39,119 nucleotides of DNA, taken from assembly GCA_934378145.1 (NCBI GenBank), contig CAKXXW010000015.1:1-39119 (forward strand). Direction: 5' to 3'. Below are positions 15,958 to 24,947 of the stretch, in pieces (within the stretch, counting starts at the first letter, position 1; every line of letters starts with the position of its first letter). Made by a program: the position numbers and the translations under genes. Under the pieces are notes generated by a model. It worked only from the letters and a program-made list of their open reading frames with translations, was not told where the DNA came from and searched no databases. This DNA is from an uncultured Eubacteriales bacterium. Lineage in GTDB: Bacteria > Bacillota > Clostridia > Oscillospirales > CAG-272.

Positions 15958-17688
15958 ATGAAAACACTCATCCCATATCTTAAACCATACCGATGGCAAT
16001 GCCTTGCCATGATGCTGATAACCCTTGCCGATGTCGGAGGCTCACTTCTCGTGCCGACGATCACCGCCGATATGATAAACGCGGCGGTCAGCGGCGGAAA
16101 CGATATGCGCGGAATAGTGATACGGGGCATCATCATGCTTCTCACGGCGCTCCTGTCGGGCGGACTCACACTGCTCGGCGGATGGCTCTGCGCGCGCATC
16201 TCGGCAAACCTCGGGCGGGATCTTCGCAATGCCGTCTACAACAGGTCGCTTGATTTCTCGGCATCGGATTTCGAGAATTTCGGCACCGCGTCGATGATAA
16301 CCCGCACGCTCAGCGACATAAGCGTCATACAGCAGGCTTTCGTTAGCTTTGTGCAGATGATACTTCCCGTCCCCGTTATGTGCATCCTCGGAGTGATATT
16401 TTCCTTCCGGATCAACCGCAGCATGGGCTTCGTCATCCTCGGAGCAACAGTGTTTGTGCTTCTTTTTGCCCTTCTGATAATGAGAAAGGCATCACCGATA
16501 TTCGAGAAACTGCAAAAGCTCCTTGACCGCATGAATGTGGTCCTTCGCGAGAATCTCACGGGAGTGAGAGTCATAAGAGCCTTCAATAAAGAGCCTTATG
16601 AGGCTTCGAGAATGAAGAATACCTTCAGCGAATACGCCACATCATCCGTGAGCGCCAACCGGCTCTTTGCGGGGCTTGACTGCCTCACGACGGTCGCGAT
16701 AAATATCTGCATCGTTGCGATACTCTACTTCGGCGGAAACGGCGTCGGTGCCGGCTCCATGGAGATCGGAGACATCACCGCGGTGACCGAATACGCGATA
16801 TGGATACTCTTCTACATAATGATGGCGCAGATGACCGTCCTGCTCCTTCCCCGCGCGCTCACCTGCATAAAGAGAGTTTCCGAGGTGCTTGAATACTCCC
16901 CCGCGATACACGACGGCAAGGAGAAGCCCGCAGTGTCCGGCGGGAACGAGGTCGCGGCATTTGAAAATGTATCCTTCAGCTTTGCCGATGCCGACGAGAA
17001 CACCCTCTCGAAGATAAACTTTGCCTGCCGCAAGGGGCAGACCACCGCCTTGATCGGCGGAACGGGAAGCGGCAAATCGACGATCACGAAGCTGTTGCTC
17101 AGGTACCACGATGTCACCGACGGCAAAATAACCCTTAACGGGCAGGACATACGCGATATAAGCCAGCGCGACCTTCGCGAAAGGATCTCCTATGTCCCGC
17201 AGAAGGCGTGGCTCTTCTCGGGAACGATCGCCGACAACCTTCGCTACGGCAACCCGGACGCGAGCGACGAAGAGCTTGACCATGCGCTGAAAGTGGCGCA
17301 GTCAGACTTCGTTTTCGATCTTCCGCTCGGGAAGAACTCTCCCGTGGCGCAGGGCGGAACGAACTTCTCGGGAGGTCAGAAGCAAAGACTCTCGATAGCC
17401 CGCGCGCTCGTGAAAAAGGCAGACCTCTACATTTTCGACGACAGCTTCTCGGCACTCGATTTCAAGACCGACGCCGCGCTTCGCCACGCCCTTGTCGATG
17501 AGGTAAAGAACAGCGCGACCCTTATAATCGCGCAGAGGATCAGCACAATAAGCCATGCCGATCTCATTCTCGTCCTCAGCGACGGAAAGATAGTCGGAGC
17601 GGGCAGGCATGAGGAGCTTATGCAAAACTGCCCCGTCTACCGCGATATAGCCGATTCACAGATGAAAGGAGGCAGCCTCAATGGATGA
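15958..17688 (+). CDS. Heterodimeric ABC exporter, subunit with degenerate ATP site
   Basis: 576 aa half-transporter. Six membrane spans (residues about 1-310) are followed by a nucleotide-binding domain with Walker A GGTGSGKST (about 366), signature FSGGQKQRLSIARA (about 468) and Walker B IFDDSFSALD (about 491). The catalytic Glu after Walker B is Asp, as in BmrC/TM287-type subunits. It starts 2 bases after marR and overlaps the partner gene by 8 bases. The pair is probably a drug or lipid-like exporter in the plasma membrane under MarR control. Confidence 0.88.
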   Translation: MKTLIPYLKPYRWQCLAMMLITLADVGGSLLVPTITADMINAAVSGGNDMRGIVIRGIIMLLTALLSGGLTLLGGWLCARISANLGRDLRNAVYNRSLDFSASDFENFGTASMITRTLSDISVIQQAFVSFVQMILPVPVMCILGVIFSFRINRSMGFVILGATVFVLLFALLIMRKASPIFEKLQKLLDRMNVVLRENLTGVRVIRAFNKEPYEASRMKNTFSEYATSSVSANRLFAGLDCLTTVAINICIVAILYFGGNGVGAGSMEIGDITAVTEYAIWILFYIMMAQMTVLLLPRALTCIKRVSEVLEYSPAIHDGKEKPAVSGGNEVAAFENVSFSFADADENTLSKINFACRKGQTTALIGGTGSGKSTITKLLLRYHDVTDGKITLNGQDIRDISQRDLRERISYVPQKAWLFSGTIADNLRYGNPDASDEELDHALKVAQSDFVFDLPLGKNSPVAQGGTNFSGGQKQRLSIARALVKKADLYIFDDSFSALDFKTDAALRHALVDEVKNSATLIIAQRISTISHADLILVLSDGKIVGAGRHEELMQNCPVYRDIADSQMKGGSLNG

Positions 17689-19501
17689 AAACGAATTCAA
17701 TACCGAAGAATTTGCCGATGACGATATAGAAACGGCAAAGGACGCGAAAAAAACATTGCGCCGCTTCCTTCACTCTGTCGGGAAGCAGAAGCTGAGACTT
17801 GCGATAGTCCTCTTCTCTGTCGCATTTTACAGCTTCGTAAACATCATTGCCCCGCTTTACAGCGCACGGGTCGTTGACTTTATTTGGGAGAGAATAAAGG
17901 CTCTCCGCGCGGTCGGCGAAAGCTTCAGCATCACATGGGAGGACGGCGGCAGGCAGATACTTATCCTGCTCCTTATCTACCTTTTGTCGGGTGTGTTCTA
18001 TATACTCCAGAATTTCCTTATGTCGAGCTTTGCCGAACGCCTCAGCTACCAACTCAGGAGCGAAGCGGCGGATAAGCTGAACCGACTTCCCCTTTCCTTC
18101 TTCGACCGTCACAGACCGGGAGAGGTCATGAGCAATATCACAAACGACCTTGACAAGGTATCCGAGGCGCTCCAGACAGGAATGCTGAGGCTGTTCATCT
18201 CCTTCGGCACCGTGATAGGCTCGATCATTATGATGTTCACATTCAGCTGGGTCCTGACACTTGTATTTCTCGGCTTTGCCGCAATATCCTTCGTCCTTGC
18301 GAACCTTGTATCAAAGCGCACACTGCGCTATGCCCTCGAGCGTCAGAAGGCGGTCGGAAAGATCACCGGACTGACCGAGGAATCCTACAGCGGCAGAGCG
18401 GTGATAAAGGCTTTCAATTACGAAAAGAAAAGCTCGGCGCGCATCGGAAATGCGACCGAACGCCTTGCCCGAGCCGCAGAGAAGACCGACTTCCTGATGA
18501 ACGCCGTAAACCCCGGCATCCGACTCGTAAACCGTTGCGGACTTGTCACGGTCGCGATCATCGGCGGCGGGATGCTGCTCTCGGGCGCTATGAGTCCCGG
18601 TATATTCCAGGCATTCTTCCAATATGTCAACCAGGCGGGCGAGCCTATCACCGACCTTGCATATATGATAAACTCGCTCCAATCGGCGCTGGCATCGGTC
18701 GAGAGGGTCTATGAGCTTCTCGACGAACCCGAAGTAACTCCCGATCCGGAGAAACCGGAGTTCCCCGAAAATGTCCGCGGAAGGATATGCTTCTCACACA
18801 TAAAATTCGGATATACCCCCGAGAAGACCCTTATGTCGGATGTTTCGTTCACCGCCGAACCCGGGCAGAAGATAGCCATTGTCGGCAGCACGGGCGCCGG
18901 AAAGACGACCCTTGTAAACCTCCTTATGAGGTTTTACGAGATAAACGGAGGGCAGATAACGCTCGACGGTGTAAAGACCTCCGACATGACGCGTTCGGAA
19001 CTGAGAAGCTGTTTCGGAATGGTGCTTCAGGACACATGGCTCTTTGAAGGCACGATCGCCGAAAACATAGCTTACGGCAGACCCGATGCGAGCGACGAGG
19101 AGATCAGAGCCGCGGCAAGGGCTGCGCGCGCCGACTTCTTCATAAGGACAATGCCGCAGGGCTATGATACCGTCCTCACGAACGACGCCGAAAACATCTC
19201 GGTCGGTCAGCGCCAGCTCCTCACGATAGCGAGGGTCTTCCTCGCCGATCCGGCAATACTTATACTCGACGAGGCTACCTCATCGGTCGACACGCGCACC
19301 GAGATGGAGATAGGAAAGGCTATGAAAGCCCTTATGAATGGCAGAACGAGCTTCGTGATAGCGCACAGGCTCTCGACCATCGTCGACGCCGACCTCATCC
19401 TCTTTATGAAGGAAGGCAATATAATCGAACAGGGCGACCACAGGACTCTGCTCGAAAAGAACGGCGCCTACGCCGAGCTGTACAACAGCCAATTCGCCTG
19501 A
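17681..19501 (+). CDS. Heterodimeric ABC exporter, catalytically complete subunit
   Basis: 606 aa partner half-transporter with a longer N-terminal acidic extension and an extra loop after helix 1. The nucleotide-binding domain has Walker A GSTGAGKTT (about 401), Walker B ILILDEATSSVD with the catalytic Glu (about 525), and an altered signature, ISVGQRQLL (about 504; V for the first G). This complements the upstream subunit: its weak signature faces the site that lacks Glu, giving one active and one degenerate site. A terminator closes the operon. Confidence 0.9.
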   Translation: MDENEFNTEEFADDDIETAKDAKKTLRRFLHSVGKQKLRLAIVLFSVAFYSFVNIIAPLYSARVVDFIWERIKALRAVGESFSITWEDGGRQILILLLIYLLSGVFYILQNFLMSSFAERLSYQLRSEAADKLNRLPLSFFDRHRPGEVMSNITNDLDKVSEALQTGMLRLFISFGTVIGSIIMMFTFSWVLTLVFLGFAAISFVLANLVSKRTLRYALERQKAVGKITGLTEESYSGRAVIKAFNYEKKSSARIGNATERLARAAEKTDFLMNAVNPGIRLVNRCGLVTVAIIGGGMLLSGAMSPGIFQAFFQYVNQAGEPITDLAYMINSLQSALASVERVYELLDEPEVTPDPEKPEFPENVRGRICFSHIKFGYTPEKTLMSDVSFTAEPGQKIAIVGSTGAGKTTLVNLLMRFYEINGGQITLDGVKTSDMTRSELRSCFGMVLQDTWLFEGTIAENIAYGRPDASDEEIRAAARAARADFFIRTMPQGYDTVLTNDAENISVGQRQLLTIARVFLADPAILILDEATSSVDTRTEMEIGKAMKALMNGRTSFVIAHRLSTIVDADLILFMKEGNIIEQGDHRTLLEKNGAYAELYNSQFA

Positions 19502-19517
19502 AACAAAGAAACAAATA

Positions 19518-19564
19518 CGCCCTCACACGGACAGCGTACAGTCCCGTGCGAGGGCGCGTTTTTT
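19518..19564 (+). terminator. Terminator of the marR-ABC operon
   Basis: CGCCCTCACACGG pairs with CCGTGCGAGGGCG (one mismatch), followed by GCG and six T. Confidence 0.82.
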
Positions 19565-19593
19565 GTCACATCCTGTCGTCTTCCGAATACAAT
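19565..19593 (+). promoter_or_regulatory. Possible sporulation-sigma promoter of cotJ
   Basis: GTCACAT followed about 13 bases later by GAATACAAT resembles sigma-E/K elements, and no vegetative promoter is visible in the gap before cotJA. cotJ of Bacillus is sigma-E dependent. Sequence match is only moderate. Confidence 0.3.
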
Positions 19594-19655
19594 TATATCA
19601 GCGGCAAGTCCGCAATACACAAGAAGGAGTCCGGGATATTCCCGGAGGTAAAGAT

Positions 19656-19919
19656 ATGAACAGAGGCTTTACAAATCAGAGAGGAGGCTGCGGCTGCGGG
19701 CGCGGCGGGCGTGACCTTCCTCCGACGACGCAGAGAGGCGACTCATGCCCTCTCACACCATCATCCCGCTCGGGGCCGGCGCTCGCAATAGCGTATGTCC
19801 CATCTCAGAGGTTCGGCGACCTTTACCCTATGTCCGAAGCTCTCGGCAAGGGTACGCTTTTCAGGGATCTTTATATGCCCTATCGGGAAGGAGGCGGCAG
19901 AAAATGTACGAAAATATAA
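19656..19919 (+). CDS. cotJA: Spore coat-associated protein CotJA
   Basis: 87 aa. A Gly/Cys/Arg-rich N-terminus (RGGCGCGRGGRD) precedes the CotJA core: ALAIAYVPSQRFGDLYPMSEALGKGTLFRDLYMPY. In Bacillus it is a coat-associated protein of the mother cell. The start at 19656 follows GGAGG at 19644-19648. It overlaps cotJB by 16 bases. The extended Cys/Gly head is unlike the short Bacillus protein but common in Clostridia. Confidence 0.85.
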   Translation: MNRGFTNQRGGCGCGRGGRDLPPTTQRGDSCPLTPSSRSGPALAIAYVPSQRFGDLYPMSEALGKGTLFRDLYMPYREGGGRKCTKI

Positions 19920-20179
19920 GAAACTGCCGTGAGCGCGATACGCTGATGGATGAAATAGGAACGATCAGCTTCGCCCTTGACGAGCTGAGGCTATTCCTTG
20001 ACACTCACCCGAATGACAGAGAGGCGCTGAATCTCTTAAACACGAACGCGAAGAAGCGGCGCGAGCTTATGAACTACTACACCGAAAATTTCGGCCCGCT
20101 TGACGCGTACAGCGAAAATACCGTCGACGGATGGAGCTGGAACTGCCCGCCCATGCCGTACGAGAAGGAGGCAAACTGA
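19904..20179 (+). CDS. cotJB: Spore coat protein CotJB
   Basis: 91 aa. The family core is visible as ISFALDELRLFLDTHPNDREAL, then YYTENFGPL and the C-terminal WSWNCPPMPYEKEAN (the W...PxPWE-type ending). The ATG at 19904 is preceded by AAGGAGG. It overlaps cotJA upstream, and its stop overlaps the cotJC start (ATGTG after TG-A). It is a coat component of unknown activity. Confidence 0.9.
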   Translation: MYENIRNCRERDTLMDEIGTISFALDELRLFLDTHPNDREALNLLNTNAKKRRELMNYYTENFGPLDAYSENTVDGWSWNCPPMPYEKEAN

Positions 20180-20790
20180 TGTGGGAATATGAGAAAAGGT
20201 TACAGTTTCCGGTAAAGATAAAGAATCCGGACGCGAGAGCCGCTAAAATAATAATCAGCCAGTACGGCGGTCCCGACGGAGAGCTTGGCGCTTCCCTGCG
20301 CTACCTTTCGCAGAGATTCTCGATGCCCTATGCAAGGGTCTCGGGACTTCTCACCGATATAGGTACCGAAGAGCTTGCCCACCTTGAGATGATAGGCGCG
20401 ATCGTCAGTCAGCTGACAAGGAATCTCTCGCCCGACGAGATCAAGGCGCAGGGGTTCGACGCCTACTTTGTGGATCATACCCTCGGAGTATATCCTCAGT
20501 CGGCGGGCGGAACACCCTTCAACGCGGCGTGCATAGCCTCGAAGGGCGACCCGATCACCGACCTCACCGAGGATATGGCGGCAGAGCAGAAGGCAAGGAC
20601 GACCTACGACAACATCCTGAAGCTCATCGACGACCCCGATGTCATCGAGCCGATCAAATTTCTCCGCCAGCGCGAGATAGTCCACTTCCAGCGCTTTGGC
20701 GAGGCGCTCGGCATGGTGCGCGATCACCTCAACGAGAAGAACTATTACTACTGCAACCCCGCATTCGACAGAAACTGCGGAAGACAGTGA
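20179..20790 (+). CDS. cotJC: CotJC, manganese-catalase-family spore coat protein
   Basis: 203 aa. A ferritin-like four-helix protein of the Mn-catalase superfamily: SMPYARVSGLLTDIGTEELAHLEM carries the Glu-His metal ligands, and FLRQREIVHFQRFGEALG the second set. It may detoxify peroxide in the spore coat. The start is ATG at 20179, fused to the cotJB stop. Two hairpins follow the stop. Confidence 0.9.
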   Translation: MWEYEKRLQFPVKIKNPDARAAKIIISQYGGPDGELGASLRYLSQRFSMPYARVSGLLTDIGTEELAHLEMIGAIVSQLTRNLSPDEIKAQGFDAYFVDHTLGVYPQSAGGTPFNAACIASKGDPITDLTEDMAAEQKARTTYDNILKLIDDPDVIEPIKFLRQREIVHFQRFGEALGMVRDHLNEKNYYYCNPAFDRNCGRQ

Positions 20791-20803
20791 GGTTTTTCCC
20801 CTT

Positions 20804-20834
20804 CCCTCCTTCGGCGTAAAAAGCCGAAGGAGGG
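20804..20834 (+). terminator. Hairpin after cotJC
   Basis: CCCTCCTTCGGC and GCCGAAGGAGGG pair perfectly around GTAAAAA. There is no long T run behind it, so it may be a weak terminator or an mRNA-end stabiliser. Confidence 0.5.
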
Positions 20835-20865
20835 ATCTGCAACAAAACGCAAAAAAGGCAGAAAA

Positions 20866-20904
20866 TGCCGCCCTGAAGCGGGGTAAACCCACTTCAGGGC
20901 GGCA
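20866..20904. terminator. Bidirectional terminator between cotJ and the peptide cluster
   Basis: TGCCGCCCTGAAG pairs with CTTCAGGGCGGCA. TATTTTTT follows on the plus side and a T-rich stretch on the minus side. It ends the cotJ operon and the 14-kb minus-strand cluster. Confidence 0.85.
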
Positions 20905-20927
20905 ATAATATTTTTTAACTGTTCTTG

Positions 20928-22655
20928 TTACTTGACCGTGATACGCCCCTCGGTGGCGGCGTACTTTTCGCCGAGCCTGCCCTTGAGGGTGTCGCGGATA
21001 TAGGTTATCAGCGCCTGATTGTCTATCATGATATTATCCAGCAAAAGCTCGTTTCCGACAAACATATTGAGGCCGTCCCCGCCCTCTTTTATCAGATAGT
21101 TGTGCGACGCCAGCGTGTAGGTAGCCTGCGGATCTATATCGGCATATGTGCCATCCTTTTTCTGCACCTGAACATTCTTCACGCGACGCTCGCCGTCGAC
21201 CGAGAGGAAAAAGCCCTTCTCGTCGAGCTTCACGGACGAAGGAACCGAGGTATCTATGGTATATTTCAGCCCAGAGACCTGCATAAACCCGCCGAATTCC
21301 CCGGTCGCGTTGCCGTTTTCCTCGTAGGCGGCCTTTGTATTGCGGGATGCCGTTTCAAGCATATCAAGGATCTGCTGCCCCGTCGCTTTCACAACACAGA
21401 GCGTATTTCCGTGAGGATGAACAGATATTATATCCGAATAGGTTATATTGCCCTTCGGCAGATCCGCCCGTATACCTCCTCCGTTGACGACGGCAATATC
21501 GGCGCCCGACACACTGCGGTAGGCATCCGCGCAGAGGTTCCCTATCGCGGTCTCGCGAGTCCTCACGATACGGATACCCTTTTCATCCGAGACAGACAGC
21601 GCTATGTCACTCGTTGCGACGACCTCTTTAAGGATACTGTCGAAGTCGGACTTTGCTTTTTCCACCGCCACCGCAGTCGCGCTGTCCTTCTCGTCAAATT
21701 CGGTGATAAGTCCGGTGCTGATATATCCGTCGGCGGTGATGACCATCTGACCTATCGCGTTCAGTTTTGTTCCCGTTGAGGAAAGCAGCACGGCATTTCC
21801 GTCTTTGTCCCGTATCACACGGGAGGATATGGTGCTGTGCGAATGACCGTCAAGAACAGCGTCGATGCCGGTCGTATTCTTTATCAGTCCGATCGAGGAA
21901 GGCACCTCACCGTCATCTTCATCGCCGAGGTGCGCGAGTATGACAATATGATCCGCGCCCTCTTCTTTGCAGGCATCAATGTTTTTCTGTACCTGAGAGT
22001 AGAACGCCTCATTGCTTTCACCGCAAAAGCCGTAAACAAACTCTCCGTCTTCCTTGAAGCTCGAAGGCAGAGAGGAGGTCAGCGACGCGGGAGTAAGCAC
22101 ACCTATGTAGGCTACCTTTTTCCCGCCGTATTCTTTGATCTCGTAAGGCTTTACCTCGGACAGAAGGCTCGTGCCTTTCCCCGTATAGGTGATATTGCAG
22201 CCGAGGTAGGTCGCCTCCGATCTTCCGATAAGCGATGAGAGCTGCTCCATCCCGTAGCCGAATTCGTGATTCCCGGGAACGGCGTAGTCATATCCGACGC
22301 AATTCATAAGGTCGACTATAAGCTCGCCCTTTGAAACGGTCCCGAGCGCGTCGCCCTGGATCGCGTCGCCGCAGTCGACAAGGGCGACATTCTTTGTCAT
22401 TGACTCCACGAGCTTTTTGTATGCGGCAAGCCCCGCGTATCCTATGTTTTCGTCAATGCCGCAATGGACATCATTGGTGTAAAGCACGACGATGTCCTCC
22501 GCCGAGACGGTCGTACCGCCGTTTTCGGCTTCGGTCGTGCCTTCACCCGTCCCCGAGCCGGGGGCGTTTATCTCATTCTGTACGCAGGATGCCAGCGTCG
22601 ACAGGACAAGCAATAAGGCAAAAATTGCCGCAAAAATACGGTGTCCGGTTTTCAT
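20928..22655 (-). CDS. Secreted 5'-nucleotidase/metallophosphatase lipoprotein
   Basis: 575 aa. The lipoprotein signal ends in STLASC. The catalytic N-terminal metallophosphatase domain shows VLYTNDVHCG, VDCGDAIQGDAL, VPGNHEFGYG and LDGHSHS. The C-terminal 5'-nucleotidase domain shows GNLCADAYRS, VVNGGGIRADLP and SVHPHGNTL. It should hydrolyse extracellular nucleotides or similar phosphoesters at the cell surface. I chose the ATG at 22655 (AAAGGAT ribosome site, immediate signal peptide). It begins 17 bases after the radical SAM gene with no terminator between, so it is the last gene of the peptide cluster by position; a functional link is inference. Confidence 0.88.
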   Translation of the reverse strand: MKTGHRIFAAIFALLLVLSTLASCVQNEINAPGSGTGEGTTEAENGGTTVSAEDIVVLYTNDVHCGIDENIGYAGLAAYKKLVESMTKNVALVDCGDAIQGDALGTVSKGELIVDLMNCVGYDYAVPGNHEFGYGMEQLSSLIGRSEATYLGCNITYTGKGTSLLSEVKPYEIKEYGGKKVAYIGVLTPASLTSSLPSSFKEDGEFVYGFCGESNEAFYSQVQKNIDACKEEGADHIVILAHLGDEDDGEVPSSIGLIKNTTGIDAVLDGHSHSTISSRVIRDKDGNAVLLSSTGTKLNAIGQMVITADGYISTGLITEFDEKDSATAVAVEKAKSDFDSILKEVVATSDIALSVSDEKGIRIVRTRETAIGNLCADAYRSVSGADIAVVNGGGIRADLPKGNITYSDIISVHPHGNTLCVVKATGQQILDMLETASRNTKAAYEENGNATGEFGGFMQVSGLKYTIDTSVPSSVKLDEKGFFLSVDGERRVKNVQVQKKDGTYADIDPQATYTLASHNYLIKEGGDGLNMFVGNELLLDNIMIDNQALITYIRDTLKGRLGEKYAATEGRITVK

Positions 22656-22672
22656 AAGGTCTGATCCTTTCG

Positions 22673-24058
22673 TTACATAACAGTCCGATAATCGGGAAGC
22701 AGCTCTGCGATCTTTTTGTCGTAGCCCTCTTCCCAGAAAAGGCATTTTGAGGGGTCGATGCCGAGCTTGTCTCCCGTCAGCGCAAGCGCGATGGCGCGGC
22801 ATCCGCCGTTACAACGCTCAAAATATTCGCAGCTGCCGCACTTCTTATTCGTTTCGCGCAGAGTACCGAGAGTCGTGCATACCTCGTCAAGGTACCTGCC
22901 CCCCGAGAGAAGTACTCTGAGCGAAGTTTCCTTCACATTGCCGAGAACATCGCCGTGCTGTTCATAATACCCCGACATCTGATGGCAGGGATAGACATTT
23001 CCGTTCGCACCGACGGCGACCATTCCGCGGTTGCCCTTGCATACCGGCGCGCTGTCACGGTATTTGCCCGTGCAGGAGTTCACGGCAGCGAGCGTGTAAA
23101 ATTTTGCCTTCGGGAACAGTGTCCCGACCTGCCATACGGTGAGATCCATTCCGTGATCCCCCTGCGAATATTTCTGCCAAAGCCCGAGAGCCTCGTCAAA
23201 ATACTCCCGCAGGGTAAGGCAGGCGTCCCCCGCATTCTGCACCCACCGCGGCGCCTCGGTCGTGCGGATGATCCGCATCTCATCAACGCCCATGGAGTCA
23301 AACATCTCCGCCGTTTTCAGCATGCAATCGCTGTTTCGGCGGTTCATATTCGTCTGCACCTTGACGCGGAAGCCGCTCTCAAGGCAGAGCGAGATCGCCT
23401 GTATCGCCGATTCCTCGGCACCCTTGCGGTTGCGCATCCAATCGTGGTAGCCGATGCCGTCAAATGAGATCTTCATAAGCGGCATACACCCGAGCGCCTT
23501 CATACGCTCAAGCGTATCACGGTTTATGAAATATCCGTTCGTGTTCAGCTCCTCCACATACATTCCGCGGAGATAGATGCCCTCCAAAATATCGAAAAAG
23601 TTCCTGTGAAGCATCGGCTCGCCGCCCGTGATCGTAAAGGCATTTATCCCGCAGTCGCGGGCTTCATCGAGCAGGTGTTCCGCCTCCTCCATGCTCCATT
23701 CGCTCATGAGCGGCGCATTGTCCGCGGCGTTGAAGCAGTGGATGCAGTTGTAGTTGCACTTGCCCGTTATCATCCAGTTCATTGCGGGAAAATACCTGTT
23801 GGAGCAGACCATCGGTCTGCTCCAACAGGACATTGTCTCCCCGTCCTTTGCCACGCGGATAAGGCCCCTTTCAAGGAGGCTTCCGGCAAGCAGGCTTTCA
23901 TCCCCGGACGGAAGCTCGGTCTTGCCGTCGCACGCGGAAAGGAATTCAAATTCTTCTTTTTTTAGCCCCTGCGCATTCCGCTCGCCCCTGATATAGAAGG
24001 CATAGGGCACGAGCATCCATGAGCGCAGAGCTATATTGGGATTCAATATGTAGCGCAC
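22673..24058 (-). CDS. Radical SAM/SPASM peptide maturase
   Basis: 461 aa. Residues 1 to about 75 (PNIALRSWMLVPYAFYIRG, EEFEFLSACDG, LLERGLIRV) look like a PqqD-type winged-helix leader-recognition region. The radical SAM barrel has CNYNCIHC (C101, C105, C108) and TITGGEPMLH. A complete SPASM domain follows: C340, Gx4C at C358, CxxCx5C at 407-416, then C420 and C439, enough for two auxiliary 4Fe-4S clusters. Such enzymes install thioether, C-C or related links in RiPP precursors. The GTG start at 24058 follows GGAGAA. It lies 14 bases after the last Nif11 precursor, so those precursors are its probable substrates. The chemistry cannot be read from the sequence. Confidence 0.88.
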   Translation of the reverse strand: MRYILNPNIALRSWMLVPYAFYIRGERNAQGLKKEEFEFLSACDGKTELPSGDESLLAGSLLERGLIRVAKDGETMSCWSRPMVCSNRYFPAMNWMITGKCNYNCIHCFNAADNAPLMSEWSMEEAEHLLDEARDCGINAFTITGGEPMLHRNFFDILEGIYLRGMYVEELNTNGYFINRDTLERMKALGCMPLMKISFDGIGYHDWMRNRKGAEESAIQAISLCLESGFRVKVQTNMNRRNSDCMLKTAEMFDSMGVDEMRIIRTTEAPRWVQNAGDACLTLREYFDEALGLWQKYSQGDHGMDLTVWQVGTLFPKAKFYTLAAVNSCTGKYRDSAPVCKGNRGMVAVGANGNVYPCHQMSGYYEQHGDVLGNVKETSLRVLLSGGRYLDEVCTTLGTLRETNKKCGSCEYFERCNGGCRAIALALTGDKLGIDPSKCLFWEEGYDKKIAELLPDYRTVM

Positions 24059-24072
24059 GGTATTCTCCGTTC

Positions 24073-24459
24073 TTAAGCTTTTTTTCTGTAATTATTCGGA
24101 TTGAGGCACTTGAGCGGAATTCCGAACGCCTCGTTGCCGCTTGCATTGTCAATATCCCAATATCTGCACCTGTGGCAGGTACCTTTCACGCCAAAGGAAC
24201 GATCCGGGGCTGCTTCATATAATTTGCATTTGTAACCGATAGTTGTCATAAGAGCACCGTCATTTGCGTAGCATCCGCCGCCGACGACATTGTCAAGCTC
24301 ATCGTCGGAAAGCTCACCCGTCTTCGGATGAAGTTGACCGAAGTATGTTTTTGCGCTCTCCCCTGTCATCTCCACGCCCTTCTCTTTTGCAAGTGCGAGG
24401 AGCTCCTCGGGAGAGCCGGCTTTTCTCGCAGCCTCAATAAGTTCCTTGTTGTGTTCCAT
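24073..24459 (-). CDS. Nif11-leader RiPP precursor A
   Basis: 128 aa. Residues 1-61 are a Nif11-type leader (EELLALAKEKGVEMT, ending ELSDDELDNVVGG). The presumed core from residue 62 is 67 aa, with Cys at 63, 78, 95, 98 and 118. Conserved features shared with precursors D and E are CYxxDGxLxTT, GYKCK, KGTCxxCRYW and, with E, PLKCLNPNN. The double-Gly suits the C39 transporter of the same cluster. It is the last precursor before the radical SAM gene (14 bases). The core is far longer than most modified peptides and may be a small folded Cys-rich domain. Confidence 0.88.
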   Translation of the reverse strand: MEHNKELIEAARKAGSPEELLALAKEKGVEMTGESAKTYFGQLHPKTGELSDDELDNVVGGGCYANDGALMTTIGYKCKLYEAAPDRSFGVKGTCHRCRYWDIDNASGNEAFGIPLKCLNPNNYRKKA

Positions 24460-24471
24460 TATCTTTTATCC

Positions 24472-24861
24472 TCAATTTTTAATTTTGTTTTCGTTGGTGC
24501 AGAGCCAGAGACCTTTTTCGTAAACGCAGCTCTGGCATATGCTGCAGTGCGCCAATGCACGACAGATAGTGCAAGTGCCGCCATACTTGGCAGTCCTCAT
24601 ATAACCGCCGTCATAAACGCACCTGAAATTCTTACACTTATTAGTTGCCGAAACAACAAGCCTGCCGTCCTTGGTATAGCAGCCTCCGCCGGCAACATTG
24701 TCAAGCTCATCATCGGAAAGCTCGCCTGTTGCCGGATGGAGCAGCTCAAAGTAAGCCTTTGCGCTCTCTTCAGTCATTTCGTTCCCGTTTTCCTTTGCGA
24801 GAGCCATAAGCTCCTCGGGGGTATTCGCACCTTTTGCCTTGAAAATAAGTTCTTTTTCCAT
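24472..24861 (-). CDS. Nif11-leader RiPP precursor B, Cys-rich variant
   Basis: 129 aa. The leader is nearly identical to that of precursor C (KAKGANTPEELMALAKENG) and ends DDELDNVAGGG at residue 60. The core has nine Cys: 61, 76, 81, 97, 100, 106, 109, 112 and 121, with a CTICRALAHCSICQSC cluster in place of the CRYW segment. It keeps CYxKDGxL and KCK but lacks CLNPNN. I chose the ATG at 24861, since AAGGAGCTC sits just upstream; an in-frame TTG at 24912 lies before it and has no site. Probably a diverged or neofunctionalised paralogue. Confidence 0.85.
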   Translation of the reverse strand: MEKELIFKAKGANTPEELMALAKENGNEMTEESAKAYFELLHPATGELSDDELDNVAGGGCYTKDGRLVVSATNKCKNFRCVYDGGYMRTAKYGGTCTICRALAHCSICQSCVYEKGLWLCTNENKIKN

Positions 24862-24947
24862 AGTGAGCTCCTTATCAATAAGTATTTTTAAGAAGTATGC
24901 CGTGTCCGCCAAGGGACTCTTTGCGCCGCTGCGCTCCGTTTATTTTT

